Assembly: GCA_041655275.1 (NCBI GenBank)
Contig: JBBAFU010000015.1
Location: 1-64,000 of the forward strand
Source: JAJYRX01 sp041655275
GTDB taxonomy: Bacteria > Pseudomonadota > Gammaproteobacteria > Burkholderiales > Burkholderiaceae_B
Direction of reading: 5' to 3'
DNA: 64,000 nucleotides
Shown piece after piece: positions 45,190 to 54,467 of this stretch. Both the position numbers and the translations under genes were made by a program. The notes below the pieces were generated by a model, which searched no databases, was not told where the DNA came from, and worked only from the letters and a program-made list of their open reading frames with translations. Each line of letters starts with the position of its first letter. The stretch's first letter is position 1.

Positions 45190-46043
45190 TGCTGGGCACC
45201 GTCATGCAGATCCTCAATGCCCTGTCATTCTCGGCATTGCTGTTCATCGTCGCGAGCGGCTTCACACTCATCTTCGGCCTGCTGCGTGTGGTCAACCTCG
45301 CGCACGGATCGTTGTATCTGATCGGCGGTTACGTCGGCATGACGGTCATCAGCGCCAGCGGCTCCTTCCTGCTGGGCGTGCTGGCATCGGCGGTCTTCAT
45401 TGCGCTCATGGGTTATGCGCTGGATCGCTGGCTGCTCGACCGTGTGAAGGACAACGAGCTGACCCAGGTGCTGCTGACCCTGGGTGTGGCCATGGTGCTC
45501 AACGATCAGGCCCTGGTGATCTGGGGCGGTGATGCGCGTACGATCGCCGTGCCGGCAATGCTCAAGGGCATCGTGCACATGGGGCCCATTTTCTACCCGA
45601 AGTACCGGCTGGCCGTGCTGGCTGCCGGCGTGCTCATCTTCATTGTGCTCTGGCTGATCTACAACCGCACGACGCTGGGAGCGCTCATCCGTGCCGGTGT
45701 GGATGATCAGGAAATGGTGCAGGCCATGGGCATTCGCATCCGCAAGCTCTTCGTGCTCACCGTGATGCTGGGCTCGGCCCTGGCGGGCATCGCCGGCACG
45801 CTGGGCGGCGCTTTTCTGACGCTGTATCCGGGTGCCGACATTGAAATCCTTGTCTTTGCCCTGGCGATCGTCATCATCGGCGGGCAGGGCAGTCTGGTGG
45901 GTGCGGCCATCGGCAGCCTGCTGGTCGGATTCCTGGCCAATTTCGGCCAGGTCTGGGTGCCCGAACTGGCCTATTTCATCATCTTTGGTCCCATGGCGCT
46001 GCTGCTCGCATTCCGCCCCCATGGTCTTTTCGGGAAAGCCTGA
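45189..46043 (+). CDS. Liv-type ABC transporter permease, LivH-like (amide operon)
   Basis: The 284-residue protein has about eight membrane helices and the LivH pattern (LNALSFSALLFIVASGFTLI, NLAHGSLYLIGGYVG, later NRTTLGALIRAG). ATG 45189 overlaps the deacetylase stop (TGATG); a GTG at 45186 is possible. It pairs with the LivM-like protein immediately after it. Confidence 0.9.
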   Translation: MLGTVMQILNALSFSALLFIVASGFTLIFGLLRVVNLAHGSLYLIGGYVGMTVISASGSFLLGVLASAVFIALMGYALDRWLLDRVKDNELTQVLLTLGVAMVLNDQALVIWGGDARTIAVPAMLKGIVHMGPIFYPKYRLAVLAAGVLIFIVLWLIYNRTTLGALIRAGVDDQEMVQAMGIRIRKLFVLTVMLGSALAGIAGTLGGAFLTLYPGADIEILVFALAIVIIGGQGSLVGAAIGSLLVGFLANFGQVWVPELAYFIIFGPMALLLAFRPHGLFGKA

Positions 46044-46975
46044 TGCTGATACGTGCTGTTGCCAGAGTACTCATGGCCCTCACTCTCGTCTTTCTCCTGG
46101 CTGTGCCTTTCGTGCTGGGTGAGTATCCCCAGACACTCGTCACGGAGATGCTGATCTTCGGCCTGTTTGCCGTGTCCATCGATATCCTGGCCGGTTTTGC
46201 CGGACGGGTATCACTCGGACATGGCGCCATCTTCGGGCTGGCGGCCTACGTCGTTGCCTATATCGTGGCCCGCATGGACGGCGACCCCTGGATTGCGGCG
46301 GTTGCGGGCATTGCTGCGGCGACATTGCTTTCCGCGCTGTTCGGCGTGCTGGCGGTACGTACGGCCGGTGTCTACTTCCTGTTGCTCACTCTGGCCCTGG
46401 GCATGGTGGTGTGGGGCGTGGCCTATCGCTGGACGTCGGTCACCGGCGCCGAAAACGGCATCCTGGGCGTGGCACGACCGGCGCAGGTGGCCGATCCTGT
46501 TCGCTTCTACTATTTCGTGCTCTTCACGGTCACGGTCATGATGGCGGTTGTGTGGCGTTTCGTGCGCTCGCCTTTCGGCATGGCGCTTCGGGGCATTCAG
46601 GAGAGCCCCAGCCGTATGCGTACCCTGGGTTACAACGTTCCCCTCATGCTGGCCATCGGCTTTACGGTGTCCGGTTTCTTTGCCGGGGTGGCCGGTGTGC
46701 TGGGTGTGTTCCTCAACCAGTTCATCAGTCCGACCAGCCTGGACGTTGCGCATTCCACCCTTGGACTGCTGATGGCCATTCTTGGCGGTATCGGTACAGT
46801 CTGGGGCGGTTTTGTGGGTGCGGCCGTCATCATTGCGCTGGAAAATATTGTCAGCTTCTACACCGAACGCTGGTCCACGGTGTTGGGGTTGCTGTTTGTG
46901 CTGACCATGCTGTTCGCGCCGGGCGGCCTGGTCGGCCTGCTGGGCCGGCGCCGGGCTGTGGGGCAGACGCCCTAG
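46043..46975 (+). CDS. Liv-type ABC transporter permease, LivM-like (amide operon)
   Basis: The 310-residue protein has about ten membrane helices and the LivM motifs FAGRVSLGHGAIFGLAAYVV near residue 53 and RGIQESPSRMRTLGYN near 191. Its start overlaps the LivH-like stop by one base. The binding-protein gene follows after 52 bases. Confidence 0.9.
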   Translation: MLIRAVARVLMALTLVFLLAVPFVLGEYPQTLVTEMLIFGLFAVSIDILAGFAGRVSLGHGAIFGLAAYVVAYIVARMDGDPWIAAVAGIAAATLLSALFGVLAVRTAGVYFLLLTLALGMVVWGVAYRWTSVTGAENGILGVARPAQVADPVRFYYFVLFTVTVMMAVVWRFVRSPFGMALRGIQESPSRMRTLGYNVPLMLAIGFTVSGFFAGVAGVLGVFLNQFISPTSLDVAHSTLGLLMAILGGIGTVWGGFVGAAVIIALENIVSFYTERWSTVLGLLFVLTMLFAPGGLVGLLGRRRAVGQTP

Positions 46976-47027
46976 CTCTGGTCTGAGTCAGTGTAGTTTC
47001 AATCAAGATATATTCACGGAGGCAATC

Positions 47028-48287
47028 ATGAATCGTCGCAAGTTCATTCACCTGGCGGGAGCGGCAGGCGGGCTCGTGCTGGTTTCGGGCAACCTGCGCC
47101 ATGCGCTCGCCCAGGGCAGCGGCCCCATCCGCATCGGTCTGCTGGCACCGCTGACGGGCACGGCCGCGTCATCCGGTCGCGAGCTCGTCGATGGCTGGAA
47201 TCTGTTCTGGGAAGGCCATGGCAAGACCATCGCAGGGCGTCCGGTGGAAATCCTCGTCGAGGATGATGCCTCGGTGCCGGATACCGCCCTGCAGAAGGCG
47301 CGCCGCCTGGTGCAGCAGCACAATGTGGACATGCTGGTGGGCGATGTCCTTGCCAATACCGGTCTTGCGGTTGCGGAGTTCGCCAAAGGCAACGGCGTCC
47401 CGTATTTCATGCCGGTGGTCGCTGCGGACGACCTTACCCAGCGCGACCGCATTCCGAATGTGCTGCGTGTTGCGGGCTTTGCCGCGAGCCAGATGACGCG
47501 CCCCCTGGCCGACTGGTGCCTGGCCCAGGGCTATCGTCGTGTGGTCACCATCGGGCAGGACTATACCTTCGGCCACGAGCAGGCGGGCGGATTCATCCAG
47601 AACTTCACCCAGGGCGGCGGCAAGCTCGCCGGCCAGCTCTGGCATCCGCTCAATACCTCGGATTTCAGTCCTTACCTGGGGCAGATCGCCGGCATGTCGC
47701 CCGATGTGGTGCTGGCCATCGAGACCGGTGCCGATGCCGCGCGCCTGCTGCAGCAGTGGTCCAACTTCGGGCTCAAGGACCAGTTCCCCATGGTGACTTC
47801 GCAGAACACCACGGACCAGTCCATCATCCGCCATCTGGCGCCCGATGAGTGCGAGGGCATACTGTCCTGCGCCCATTACGCCGAAGGTGCAGACCTGCCG
47901 GCAGTCAAGGATTTTGTTGCGCGCTACGAGAAGGAGTACGACAAGATTCCTGCGATCTTCGCTGCCGAAGGTTTCACCTGCGCCGAGTGGCTGGCCGATG
48001 CGATGGCGCGCATAGAAGGCGATGTGAAGGACAGGCCGCGCTTCCTGCAGGCGGTCAAGGACACCACACTGGCACAGACGCCCCTGGGCGAGAATCTGCA
48101 TATGGATGACTACGGTAATCCCATCTACAACATCTATATCCGCAAGGTCGTGCAGCGTGACGACGGCAAGCTGGTGAATGCGGTTGTGGATGTCTATGAG
48201 GATGTCTCGCAGTTCGGCAACATGAGTCCGGAAGAGTATCTCAAGCAACCGCCATTCAGCCGCAGCTTCCAGGGCGTGGCTCAATGA
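47028..48287 (+). CDS. Liv-type periplasmic binding protein (amide operon), Tat signal
   Basis: The 419-residue protein has a twin-arginine signal (NRRKFIHLAGAAGG) and a mature type 1 periplasmic-binding fold (IRIGLLAPLTGTAASSGRE, then QDYTFGHEQAGGFIQNF near 180). Relatives bind amino acids, amides or urea. ATG 47028 is preceded by GGAGG. Its stop overlaps the ATPase start by four bases. Confidence 0.9.
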   Translation: MNRRKFIHLAGAAGGLVLVSGNLRHALAQGSGPIRIGLLAPLTGTAASSGRELVDGWNLFWEGHGKTIAGRPVEILVEDDASVPDTALQKARRLVQQHNVDMLVGDVLANTGLAVAEFAKGNGVPYFMPVVAADDLTQRDRIPNVLRVAGFAASQMTRPLADWCLAQGYRRVVTIGQDYTFGHEQAGGFIQNFTQGGGKLAGQLWHPLNTSDFSPYLGQIAGMSPDVVLAIETGADAARLLQQWSNFGLKDQFPMVTSQNTTDQSIIRHLAPDECEGILSCAHYAEGADLPAVKDFVARYEKEYDKIPAIFAAEGFTCAEWLADAMARIEGDVKDRPRFLQAVKDTTLAQTPLGENLHMDDYGNPIYNIYIRKVVQRDDGKLVNAVVDVYEDVSQFGNMSPEEYLKQPPFSRSFQGVAQ

Positions 48288-49069
48288 GCATCGCGTCGGC
48301 CGCCATAGCCGGTGCGCCGCAGGCGCTGGAGCTGCAGGCGGTCAGCTGCAGCTTCGGCGCCCTGAAGGCCGTAGACGAGGTCAGCCTGAGCGTGCCTCGG
48401 GGCAGGCGGCATGTCATCATCGGTCCGAACGGGGCGGGCAAATCCACCCTGTTTGCCCTGGTTTCGGGTGAGCAGGGCCTGTCCTCGGGGCGGGTGCTGC
48501 TCAACGGTGAGGATGTGTCCTCGTGGTCGGCAACGCGGCGGGCCCAGTCGGGTCTGAGCCGCACCTATCAGATCACCAATGTGCTGCTCGGCCTGACCGT
48601 AGAGGAGAACCTGCTGCTCGCCCTGCGCGGAAAGCATGCGAGCAAATATCGCTTGTTTGCCTCTGCCCGGCCTGCGCAGGACGAGAACGAACGTATTGAT
48701 GCGCTGTTGTCCCTGTGCAGCCTGAGTGCATTCAGGCACTACACTGTATCGACAATGGCGTATGGGCAGCAGCGCCAGCTGGAGCTGGCGATTGCGCTTG
48801 CCAGCGATCCGCGGGTGCTGCTGCTGGATGAGCCGGCTGCCGGCCTCTCGCCCGCTGAACGCGGCCCGATGGCCGATATCATCCGGGGCCTGCCGCGCGA
48901 GCTGACCGTCCTGCTCATCGAGCATGACATGGGGCTCGCGCTGGCGCTGGCCGAACGTGTGACCGTCCTGCATTTTGGTCGCGTGCTCGTCGAAGGTACG
49001 CCCGACGAGGTGCGCAACAACCAGGAAGTGCAGGACATTTATTTCGGGACGGCGGATCACCATGCTTGA
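48284..49069 (+). CDS. Liv-type ABC transporter ATPase, LivG-like (amide operon)
   Basis: The 261-residue ATPase has Walker A GPNGAGKSTLF near residues 47-57, signature YGQQRQLELAIAL near 160 and Walker B VLLLDEPAAGLS near 180. In most relatives the signature is LSGGQ; here it is YGQQ, as in many LivG proteins. It overlaps the LivF-like gene by 8 bases. Confidence 0.92.
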   Translation: MSIASAAIAGAPQALELQAVSCSFGALKAVDEVSLSVPRGRRHVIIGPNGAGKSTLFALVSGEQGLSSGRVLLNGEDVSSWSATRRAQSGLSRTYQITNVLLGLTVEENLLLALRGKHASKYRLFASARPAQDENERIDALLSLCSLSAFRHYTVSTMAYGQQRQLELAIALASDPRVLLLDEPAAGLSPAERGPMADIIRGLPRELTVLLIEHDMGLALALAERVTVLHFGRVLVEGTPDEVRNNQEVQDIYFGTADHHA

Positions 49070-49772
49070 GGTGCGCGATCTGTACAGCAATTATGGCGAG
49101 GCGAGTGTGCTCCAGGGCGTGAGCCTGTCGGTGCCCGAGCGTCAGGTGACCGCCCTGCTCGGGCGCAACGGCATGGGCAAGACAACCCTGATCCGCTCCA
49201 TCATGGGGCTGACGCCGCCGCGCATCCTGTCGGGCTCCATCCGCTTTCGTGATCGGGAGCTGGTCGGCCTGATTTCCGAAGATATTGCACGGGCCGGCAT
49301 TGGCCTTGTTCCCCAGGGACGGCGGCTGTTCCCGTCACTCACGGTGATGGAGCATTTGCAGATCTGTCCGCCACGTGCGCCGGCGGCCGGGCGCAGCCCA
49401 TGGACGATAGCGCGCGCGCTCGAGCTCTTTCCGCGTCTGGGCGAACGCCGGCGCCATCGTGGCAATCAGCTTTCAGGTGGCGAGCGGCAGATGCTGGCCA
49501 TTGTCCGCGCGTTGATGACCAATCCCGAGTTGTTGCTCATGGATGAGCCTACGGAAGGTCTGGCGCCGGTCATGGTGCAGACGGTGGAGGCGGCCGTTCG
49601 CGTGTTGCGCGAGGAAGGCCTGACCGTGTTGCTGGTGGAGCAGAATCTGCGCAGCGCCCTGTCCCTGGCCGATCAGGCGCATATCATGGAGACGGGACAA
49701 CTGGTGTATACCGGGAGTGCGTCGGCATTGGCACAGGATGGCGAGACTCTCAAGCGTCATCTGGGCGTTTGA
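49062..49772 (+). CDS. Liv-type ABC transporter ATPase, LivF-like (amide operon)
   Basis: The 236-residue ATPase has Walker A GRNGMGKTTLI near residues 34-44, signature LSGGERQMLA near 136 and Walker B LLLMDEPTEGLAP near 157. It starts at ATG 49062 within the LivG-like gene and ends 16 bases before the asparaginase gene. Confidence 0.92.
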   Translation: MLEVRDLYSNYGEASVLQGVSLSVPERQVTALLGRNGMGKTTLIRSIMGLTPPRILSGSIRFRDRELVGLISEDIARAGIGLVPQGRRLFPSLTVMEHLQICPPRAPAAGRSPWTIARALELFPRLGERRRHRGNQLSGGERQMLAIVRALMTNPELLLMDEPTEGLAPVMVQTVEAAVRVLREEGLTVLLVEQNLRSALSLADQAHIMETGQLVYTGSASALAQDGETLKRHLGV

Positions 49773-49788
49773 AGTGAGGAATCCGGAT

Positions 49789-50757
49789 ATGAGTCTGCCT
49801 ATAGTGAATGTTGTGGTGCTGGGTGGCACCATTACCATGGCGCCCGGCGCGGCCGGAATCACGCCCACCCTGACGGGTGAAGACCTGCTTGCCGGCGTGC
49901 CGGCCCTGCGCGATGTGGCCCGGCTGGTGGTGCGTACGCCTTTCCTCAAGCCCGGAGCGTCGCTGCGCCTGCAGGAGGTGGCAAGCCTGGCCGGCGAGCT
50001 CTCGGCGGATGGCCAGGCGGCGGGCTCGGTCGTGGTGCAGGGTACGGACACCATCGACGAGACAAGCTTTCTGCTTGATCTGTTGTACGAGGGGCAGGCG
50101 CCGCTGGTGGTCACGGGTGCCATGCGCGGTGCGGCGGCGCCTGGTGCCGATGGGCCGGCAAACCTGCTCGCAGCAGTCATTGCCGCGTGCTCACCCGCTT
50201 TGCGCGGTCAGGGCGTGACGGTGGTCCTGAACGACGAGATCCATCACGCGGTCAGCGTCGAGAAAATGCACAAGACGCTGCCCGACGCTTTCTGTTCTCC
50301 CAATGGCGGACCCCTGGGGCTCATCATCGAAGGTCGGGCGCGCCTGCTGCGGCAAATGCCGGCTCATCGCGCGCACCTGCCTCCGCCGTCGCGTTTTGGC
50401 AAGGTGGCCATGGTGAAGCTGGGCCTGGATGACCACGCGGACCTGCTTGCGGCGCTGCCCGGTCTGGGTTACGAGGGCGCAGTCATCGAGGCCATGGGCG
50501 TGGGCCATGTCCCGGGCCATCTGGTTGCGGCGCTGGAAGCCCTGGCCGCACGGATGCCGGTGCTGCTCGCCTCGCGCGTGATCGGCGGGCGGATACTGCA
50601 CAATACCTATGGCTTTCCCGGTTCGGAAATGGATTTGATTGCACGCGGCCTGATTCCCGCGGGCTGGCTTTCGCCGCACAAGGCCAGGCTGTTGCTGGCG
50701 GTTGCCCTGGGGGCCGGCCTGTCGCCCGACGCGATCAGGGCGCTGTTGTCGATATAA
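49789..50757 (+). CDS. L-asparaginase-like amidohydrolase
   Basis: The 322-residue protein is of the type I/II asparaginase/glutaminase family, with VVVLGGTITM near residues 7-16 (first threonine block), VVQGTDTIDETSF near 83 (second block) and NDEIHHAVSVEKMHK near 149. In standard enzymes the second block reads HGTDT; a glutamine replaces the His here. There is no signal peptide, so it acts in the cytoplasm on material brought in by the Liv importer. Together with the deacetylase-like enzyme it would free ammonia from an amide. ATG 49789 gives the usual N-terminus. Confidence 0.88.
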   Translation: MSLPIVNVVVLGGTITMAPGAAGITPTLTGEDLLAGVPALRDVARLVVRTPFLKPGASLRLQEVASLAGELSADGQAAGSVVVQGTDTIDETSFLLDLLYEGQAPLVVTGAMRGAAAPGADGPANLLAAVIAACSPALRGQGVTVVLNDEIHHAVSVEKMHKTLPDAFCSPNGGPLGLIIEGRARLLRQMPAHRAHLPPPSRFGKVAMVKLGLDDHADLLAALPGLGYEGAVIEAMGVGHVPGHLVAALEALAARMPVLLASRVIGGRILHNTYGFPGSEMDLIARGLIPAGWLSPHKARLLLAVALGAGLSPDAIRALLSI

Positions 50758-50836
50758 GTGAAACGCCGGTGCCGTCGCGTGCATCCAATCAGTTGAAGTG
50801 CAGCGATTCGCGCTGCATCCCTGACTGGAGATACTC

Positions 50837-51265
50837 ATGACTGCATCCAAGTTGACTGCGGGCCTTGCCGCCCTGGCGCTTTCCACCTTTTCCGTTGCCG
50901 GCCTGGCGGCCAATGATTCCGTATTGACATCCCCGCCGGATGCACCGTATCAGGCGGTCAGCGCGCTGGTGCCGCTGCCCGACTTCATTCCCGGGCTGGG
51001 CCAGCTGTTCGTTGACCCGGCCACGCTGCCGGCGGGCCCTTTCCTGGGCTACGACCATGATGGCAAGCTGGTGAGCACGACCTATATGGTGCCGCTGGCC
51101 CTGATGGATTCATCCTTCAATCTGGATAATCTGAAAGTGCCCGGCGCGCCTGTCGATCATGTCGACATGAACTACAACGCCGGACACCCCGGTGTTGAAG
51201 AACCGCATGTTCATATCGTCCTGTGGCATGTTTCAGCCGATGAGGAAGGCCGCGTGGCCAAGTAG
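50837..51265 (+). CDS. exported His-containing small protein, DUF5602-like
   Basis: The 142-residue protein has a signal peptide (cleavage after GLAA near residue 25). Its mature part ends NYNAGHPGVEEPHVHIVLWHVSADEEGRVAK, with HxH and other histidines that could bind a metal. I am only fairly sure of the family. ATG 50837 is behind GGAGA. The gene is separate from the upstream operon (80-base gap). Confidence 0.6.
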   Translation: MTASKLTAGLAALALSTFSVAGLAANDSVLTSPPDAPYQAVSALVPLPDFIPGLGQLFVDPATLPAGPFLGYDHDGKLVSTTYMVPLALMDSSFNLDNLKVPGAPVDHVDMNYNAGHPGVEEPHVHIVLWHVSADEEGRVAK

Positions 51266-51273
51266 GGCTCTCA

Positions 51274-51977
51274 TCATGCGGTTTCGACGAGGACCAGTTC
51301 GGCATCTTCCCTTGCGATGATGGTGAGCCTGTCCTCGTCGCTGATGGCAACGCCGTCGCGCGCGCCGAGCGCAAGATGGTTGACGGTGACGCTGCCCCTT
51401 GCCGGCACCAGATAGCCCAGCGGGCGATCGCGCGAGAATTCGAACGCCAGCGCGTCTCGCCCGCTTTCAGCGTTGCTCCCAGGACGCGCGCAGGGCTGTG
51501 GATGCGCAGTGCGTTCTCATCGTCTTCCACACCACTGGCAAGCACCACCCAGCGCCTGGATCGCTCTTCGCGCGGGAAGGGTCGCGTGCCCCAGGCAGGT
51601 GCATGACCGCGCGCATCCGGCAGTATCCAGATCTGGAACAGGCGCGTGGGCCCGGATTCCAGGTTGTACTCGGAATGGCGGATGCCGGTGCCGGCGCTCA
51701 TGACCTGAACGTCGCCCGCCTCGGTGCGCCCCTTGTTGCCCAGACTGTCCTCATGCGTGATGGCACCTTCACGCACATAGGTGATGATTTCCATGTCGGC
51801 GTGCGGATGCAGCGGGAAACCCGTGCGCGGCTGGATGGTATCGTCGTTCCAGACGCGCAGGCGGCCCCAGTGCATACGCTGCGGATCGTGATAGCCTGCG
51901 AAGGAGAAATGGTGCCGGGCGTCCAGCCAGCCGTGATCGGCGGCACCCAGCGACGCGAAAGGGCGGTGTTCCATCAT
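51274..51977 (-). pseudogene. pirin-family protein (YhaK type) broken by a frameshift
   Basis: The first 180 codons from ATG 51977 encode a normal pirin cupin domain (MEHRPFASLGAADHGWLDAR, HPHADMEIITYV, TGIRHSEYN with metal-ligand His). At about 51451-51453, one base lost or two gained shifts the frame. In the other frame the text resumes as LAFEFSRDRPLGYLVPARG and runs to a TGA at 51274-51276, just as in intact pirins. The unshifted frame instead runs on to 51117 through foreign text. This is a genuine frameshift mutation or a sequencing error. The start has AGGTGA upstream; ATG 52001 is the alternative. Confidence 0.8.
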
Positions 51978-52084
51978 TGCTTTCACCTGTGAATGATTCA
52001 TTGTTTGATGAATAGATGATAAACCGTGCGATCGGCGGAAAAAAGCCGTTTGAATGGATTGAGCGTTCTAAAAACAGGACAATA

Positions 52085-52513
52085 ATGACCGTGTTGGATG
52101 AAATGTTGCTGCGCGCCTACCGGCAGACGGACTATCACGTGTTTCATTGTCCGGCCTTCGTGCTGCGTGTGGATGAACATCATGCGGATCTGGCGGCCCT
52201 GCACCGGCACTGGGGTGTTGATTGCAGCGCCTACATCACCGCCTGCAATCCGCACAGTCGTCTGTTGACTGCAGCGGAAAACCGGTGCCGGCAGCTGGTG
52301 CTGGAAAGCGATCTGCGCCAGGCGGGTCATGCTTTTCTGCGGGGTATTGGTCGTCACCCCGGTCAGAACCCCGGCAACGACTGGCCGGGTGAGGATAGCG
52401 TTCTGGTGCTGGGCCTGACCCGGGAGGAGGCGGCGGCACTGGGCCGGCGCCACGAACAGAATGCAATACTGTGGAGCGGGCCGGATGCCGTGATGCAGCT
52501 GTTCATCCTTTGA
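52085..52513 (+). CDS. DUF3293 family protein
   Basis: The 142-residue protein follows the DUF3293 pattern: ITACNPHSRLLTAAEN near residues 54-69, WPGEDSVLVLGLTREEA near 98-114 and GRRHEQNAILW near 117-128. The family is cytoplasmic and uncharacterised. ATG 52085 is the first Met giving the usual N-terminus. It is convergent with the copper chaperone gene. Confidence 0.85.
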   Translation: MTVLDEMLLRAYRQTDYHVFHCPAFVLRVDEHHADLAALHRHWGVDCSAYITACNPHSRLLTAAENRCRQLVLESDLRQAGHAFLRGIGRHPGQNPGNDWPGEDSVLVLGLTREEAAALGRRHEQNAILWSGPDAVMQLFIL

Positions 52514-52563
52514 ACACCGAGCGCCGGTGCCGCCCTTCCGGGCAGCGTCCAGCACTTGAACAC

Positions 52564-52592
52564 CAGTGGCAGGAGACATGCCCCTGCCACTG
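52564..52592. other. 10-bp inverted repeat between convergent genes
   Basis: CAGTGGCAGG (52564-52573) and CCTGCCACTG (52583-52592) form a perfect 10-bp stem between the ends of the DUF3293 gene and the oppositely oriented PCu(A)C gene. There is no T run, but it could act as a bidirectional transcription barrier. Confidence 0.5.
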
Positions 52593-52600
52593 ATCAGTCA

Positions 52601-53101
52601 TCAGTGATGCTTGTGGTCATGATCGTGGTCGTGATCATGGTCGTGTGATTGCGCTTTCCGGCGCAGCTCCACGGGCACGTCGATGGTGATGGTGCCTGCC
52701 TTCTCGAAGTTCAGCGTCAGCGGGAAGTGACTGCCATCCTGCAGCGGTGCCTTGAGCGCCATCAGCATGACGTGCAGGCCACCGGGCGCCAGTGCGACCG
52801 AGCCGCCGGCCGGGATGTCGATGTGCTCAACCTGGCGCATGCGCATGATCTCGCCATCCTTGATGTGGGTATGTAATTCCGCACGGTCTGCCACCGGCGC
52901 TTCCGCAGACAGCAGGCGATCGTCCTGCGGGCCGTGGTTGTCGACGGTGAAATAGGCCGCACCGTTGGGAACGCCGGCCACAGTGGCGCGCGACCACAGG
53001 CGGTCGATGTGCAGATCGCCCAGATCATGGCCCTGGGCAAAGCTGATGCCGGCAGCCGAGCAAAGCAGGGCGGCACTGGCGAGTCGAGTGATGATGTTCA
53101 T
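52601..53101 (-). CDS. periplasmic copper chaperone PCu(A)C with His-rich tail
   Basis: The 166-residue protein has a signal peptide (cleavage after SFA near residue 22) and the PCu(A)C copper motif: H-x-H and M-x-M in ELHTHIKDGEIMRMRQV, then GGLHVMLM. It hands Cu(I) to cytochrome c oxidase assembly. The tail repeats His-Asp (SHDHDHDHDHDHKHH), a potential extra metal reservoir. ATG 53101 is behind AGAGGT. It is followed upstream by the DUF2946 gene, a common companion. Confidence 0.92.
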   Translation of the reverse strand: MNIITRLASAALLCSAAGISFAQGHDLGDLHIDRLWSRATVAGVPNGAAYFTVDNHGPQDDRLLSAEAPVADRAELHTHIKDGEIMRMRQVEHIDIPAGGSVALAPGGLHVMLMALKAPLQDGSHFPLTLNFEKAGTITIDVPVELRRKAQSHDHDHDHDHDHKHH

Positions 53102-53155
53102 TGAATGACCTCTGGATGTGATGAGTCTGAAACGTGGTGGTTCCGTGAAACGACA

Positions 53156-53563
53156 TCAGACCAGAGGCGGGGCGCGCGCCTGCTGCGGTGAGTTGATGGG
53201 CCCTGCAGGCGTCGGCAGGGCGGACACAGGCATGGCCAGTGAGGCGTGTTCGGTATACCGGGCTGTGGTGGTGGCCGGTGCCGTGCCCAGACCCTGGGCC
53301 AGGACACACAGATCGCAGTGGGTGGCATGGCCCGGCAGCGCAGGCGAAAGCGGATCGCCATCCGCCTGTGCGTGCTGAATGCCGTTGGTGGTGCAGATGG
53401 TCCAGAGTTCCGCTTCGACCCCCGCCGTGGCGGATGCCATCAGCGGCATGCGTGCCCAGGCCAGCGTCTGCAGGAGGAATACGCTCACGAGCAGCAGCGC
53501 AAAGCCCTGCAGCCATTGGCGGCGCGATATGCGATGTGCCGTCGGAACGCGTGTCCATTTCAT
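53156..53563 (-). CDS. DUF2946 family membrane-anchored protein
   Basis: The 135-residue protein has an N-terminal basic stretch, a membrane helix (GFALLLVSVFLLQTLA) and a periplasmic part with a Cys pair HCDLCVL near residue 85. DUF2946 genes are often beside copper chaperones, as here, suggesting copper delivery. ATG 53563 is chosen because the upstream frame extends into an unlikely N-terminus. It is the first gene of the two-gene unit ending in PCu(A)C. Confidence 0.8.
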   Translation of the reverse strand: MKWTRVPTAHRISRRQWLQGFALLLVSVFLLQTLAWARMPLMASATAGVEAELWTICTTNGIQHAQADGDPLSPALPGHATHCDLCVLAQGLGTAPATTTARYTEHASLAMPVSALPTPAGPINSPQQARAPPLV

Positions 53564-53684
53564 GAACGCGAGGATAGCACGGCCTGCCGTTGTGGTGTTC
53601 AGATAATGGACGCATGGCGGGGAGAGGGCGGTGCTATCATGTTTGCTTTCTGAACCCCCCGCCATTGTTCTTTATTTTTGCATT

Positions 53685-54467
53685 ATGTCTGATCAATCCA
53701 CCCCTTCCGGTCTGCCATCGGCGTATCGCACAGCATTGGTCACGGGAGCCTCGCGCGGCATTGGCGCTGCCATCTGCAGCGAGCTGGTTGGACTGGGGCT
53801 GGAAGTCCATGCCATCGCCCGCAATGTCCGGGATCTGGACCGCTTGCGCGGAGCGCTGGATGTCGTCACACATCCGCTGGACATCACCGATACATCTGCG
53901 CTCCAGGGCCTGTGTGCGGACCTGCAGGTTGATGTGCTCGTCAACAATGCCGGACAGGTCGCTGCGCTTGGGTCGATGGAGGCCCTGGAGGCTGATGCCA
54001 TCGACAGAATGATCGATGTGAACCTGCGCGCTCCCCTGCAGCTGATCCGCCTGCTGCTGCCCGGCATGTTGCAGCGGGGCCATGGGCATATCATCAATAT
54101 TGGTTCGACCACGGGGAGCTTCGTGTTTCCGGGTACGGCACCGTATGCGGCGGCCAAGGCAGGCATGAGCGCGGCGGGGCGGGTCATGCGTCATGATCTG
54201 GCGGGCCGCAATATCCGCATCACCGAGATTTCACCCGGGCGCGTGCGTACGGGTATCTACCGAGAGGCGGTCAAGGACGCGCAGCAACTTTCAGGAATGT
54301 ATGAAGATGTACGCACGGTTCATCCTGAGGATATCGCGCGCTGTGTGGTCCACGCTTTGTGTCTGCCGGAACAGGTGGATATCAGTTTCATGGAAGTGTC
54401 GCCCACCGATCAGGCGCCCGGTGGTCACGCCTACACTTCTCCGTCCGACAGTCCCGGTACCGACTGA
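53685..54467 (+). CDS. SDR-family NAD(P)-dependent oxidoreductase
   Basis: The 260-residue protein has the Rossmann motif VTGASRGIG near residues 19-27, NNAG near 87 and the catalytic S...YAAAK (Ser near 138, Tyr 151, Lys 155). It most resembles the YdfG/serine-dehydrogenase group of short-chain oxidoreductases. The substrate is unknown. ATG 53685 is chosen because the upstream frame lacks a sensible start. It overlaps the convergent next gene by 37 bases. Confidence 0.88.
   Translation: MSDQSTPSGLPSAYRTALVTGASRGIGAAICSELVGLGLEVHAIARNVRDLDRLRGALDVVTHPLDITDTSALQGLCADLQVDVLVNNAGQVAALGSMEALEADAIDRMIDVNLRAPLQLIRLLLPGMLQRGHGHIINIGSTTGSFVFPGTAPYAAAKAGMSAAGRVMRHDLAGRNIRITEISPGRVRTGIYREAVKDAQQLSGMYEDVRTVHPEDIARCVVHALCLPEQVDISFMEVSPTDQAPGGHAYTSPSDSPGTD

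Noticed and set aside
51117..51273. Continuation of the pirin frame past 51273
   Set aside because: It is out-of-frame text after the shift and runs into the 3' end of the DUF5602-like gene on the other strand.
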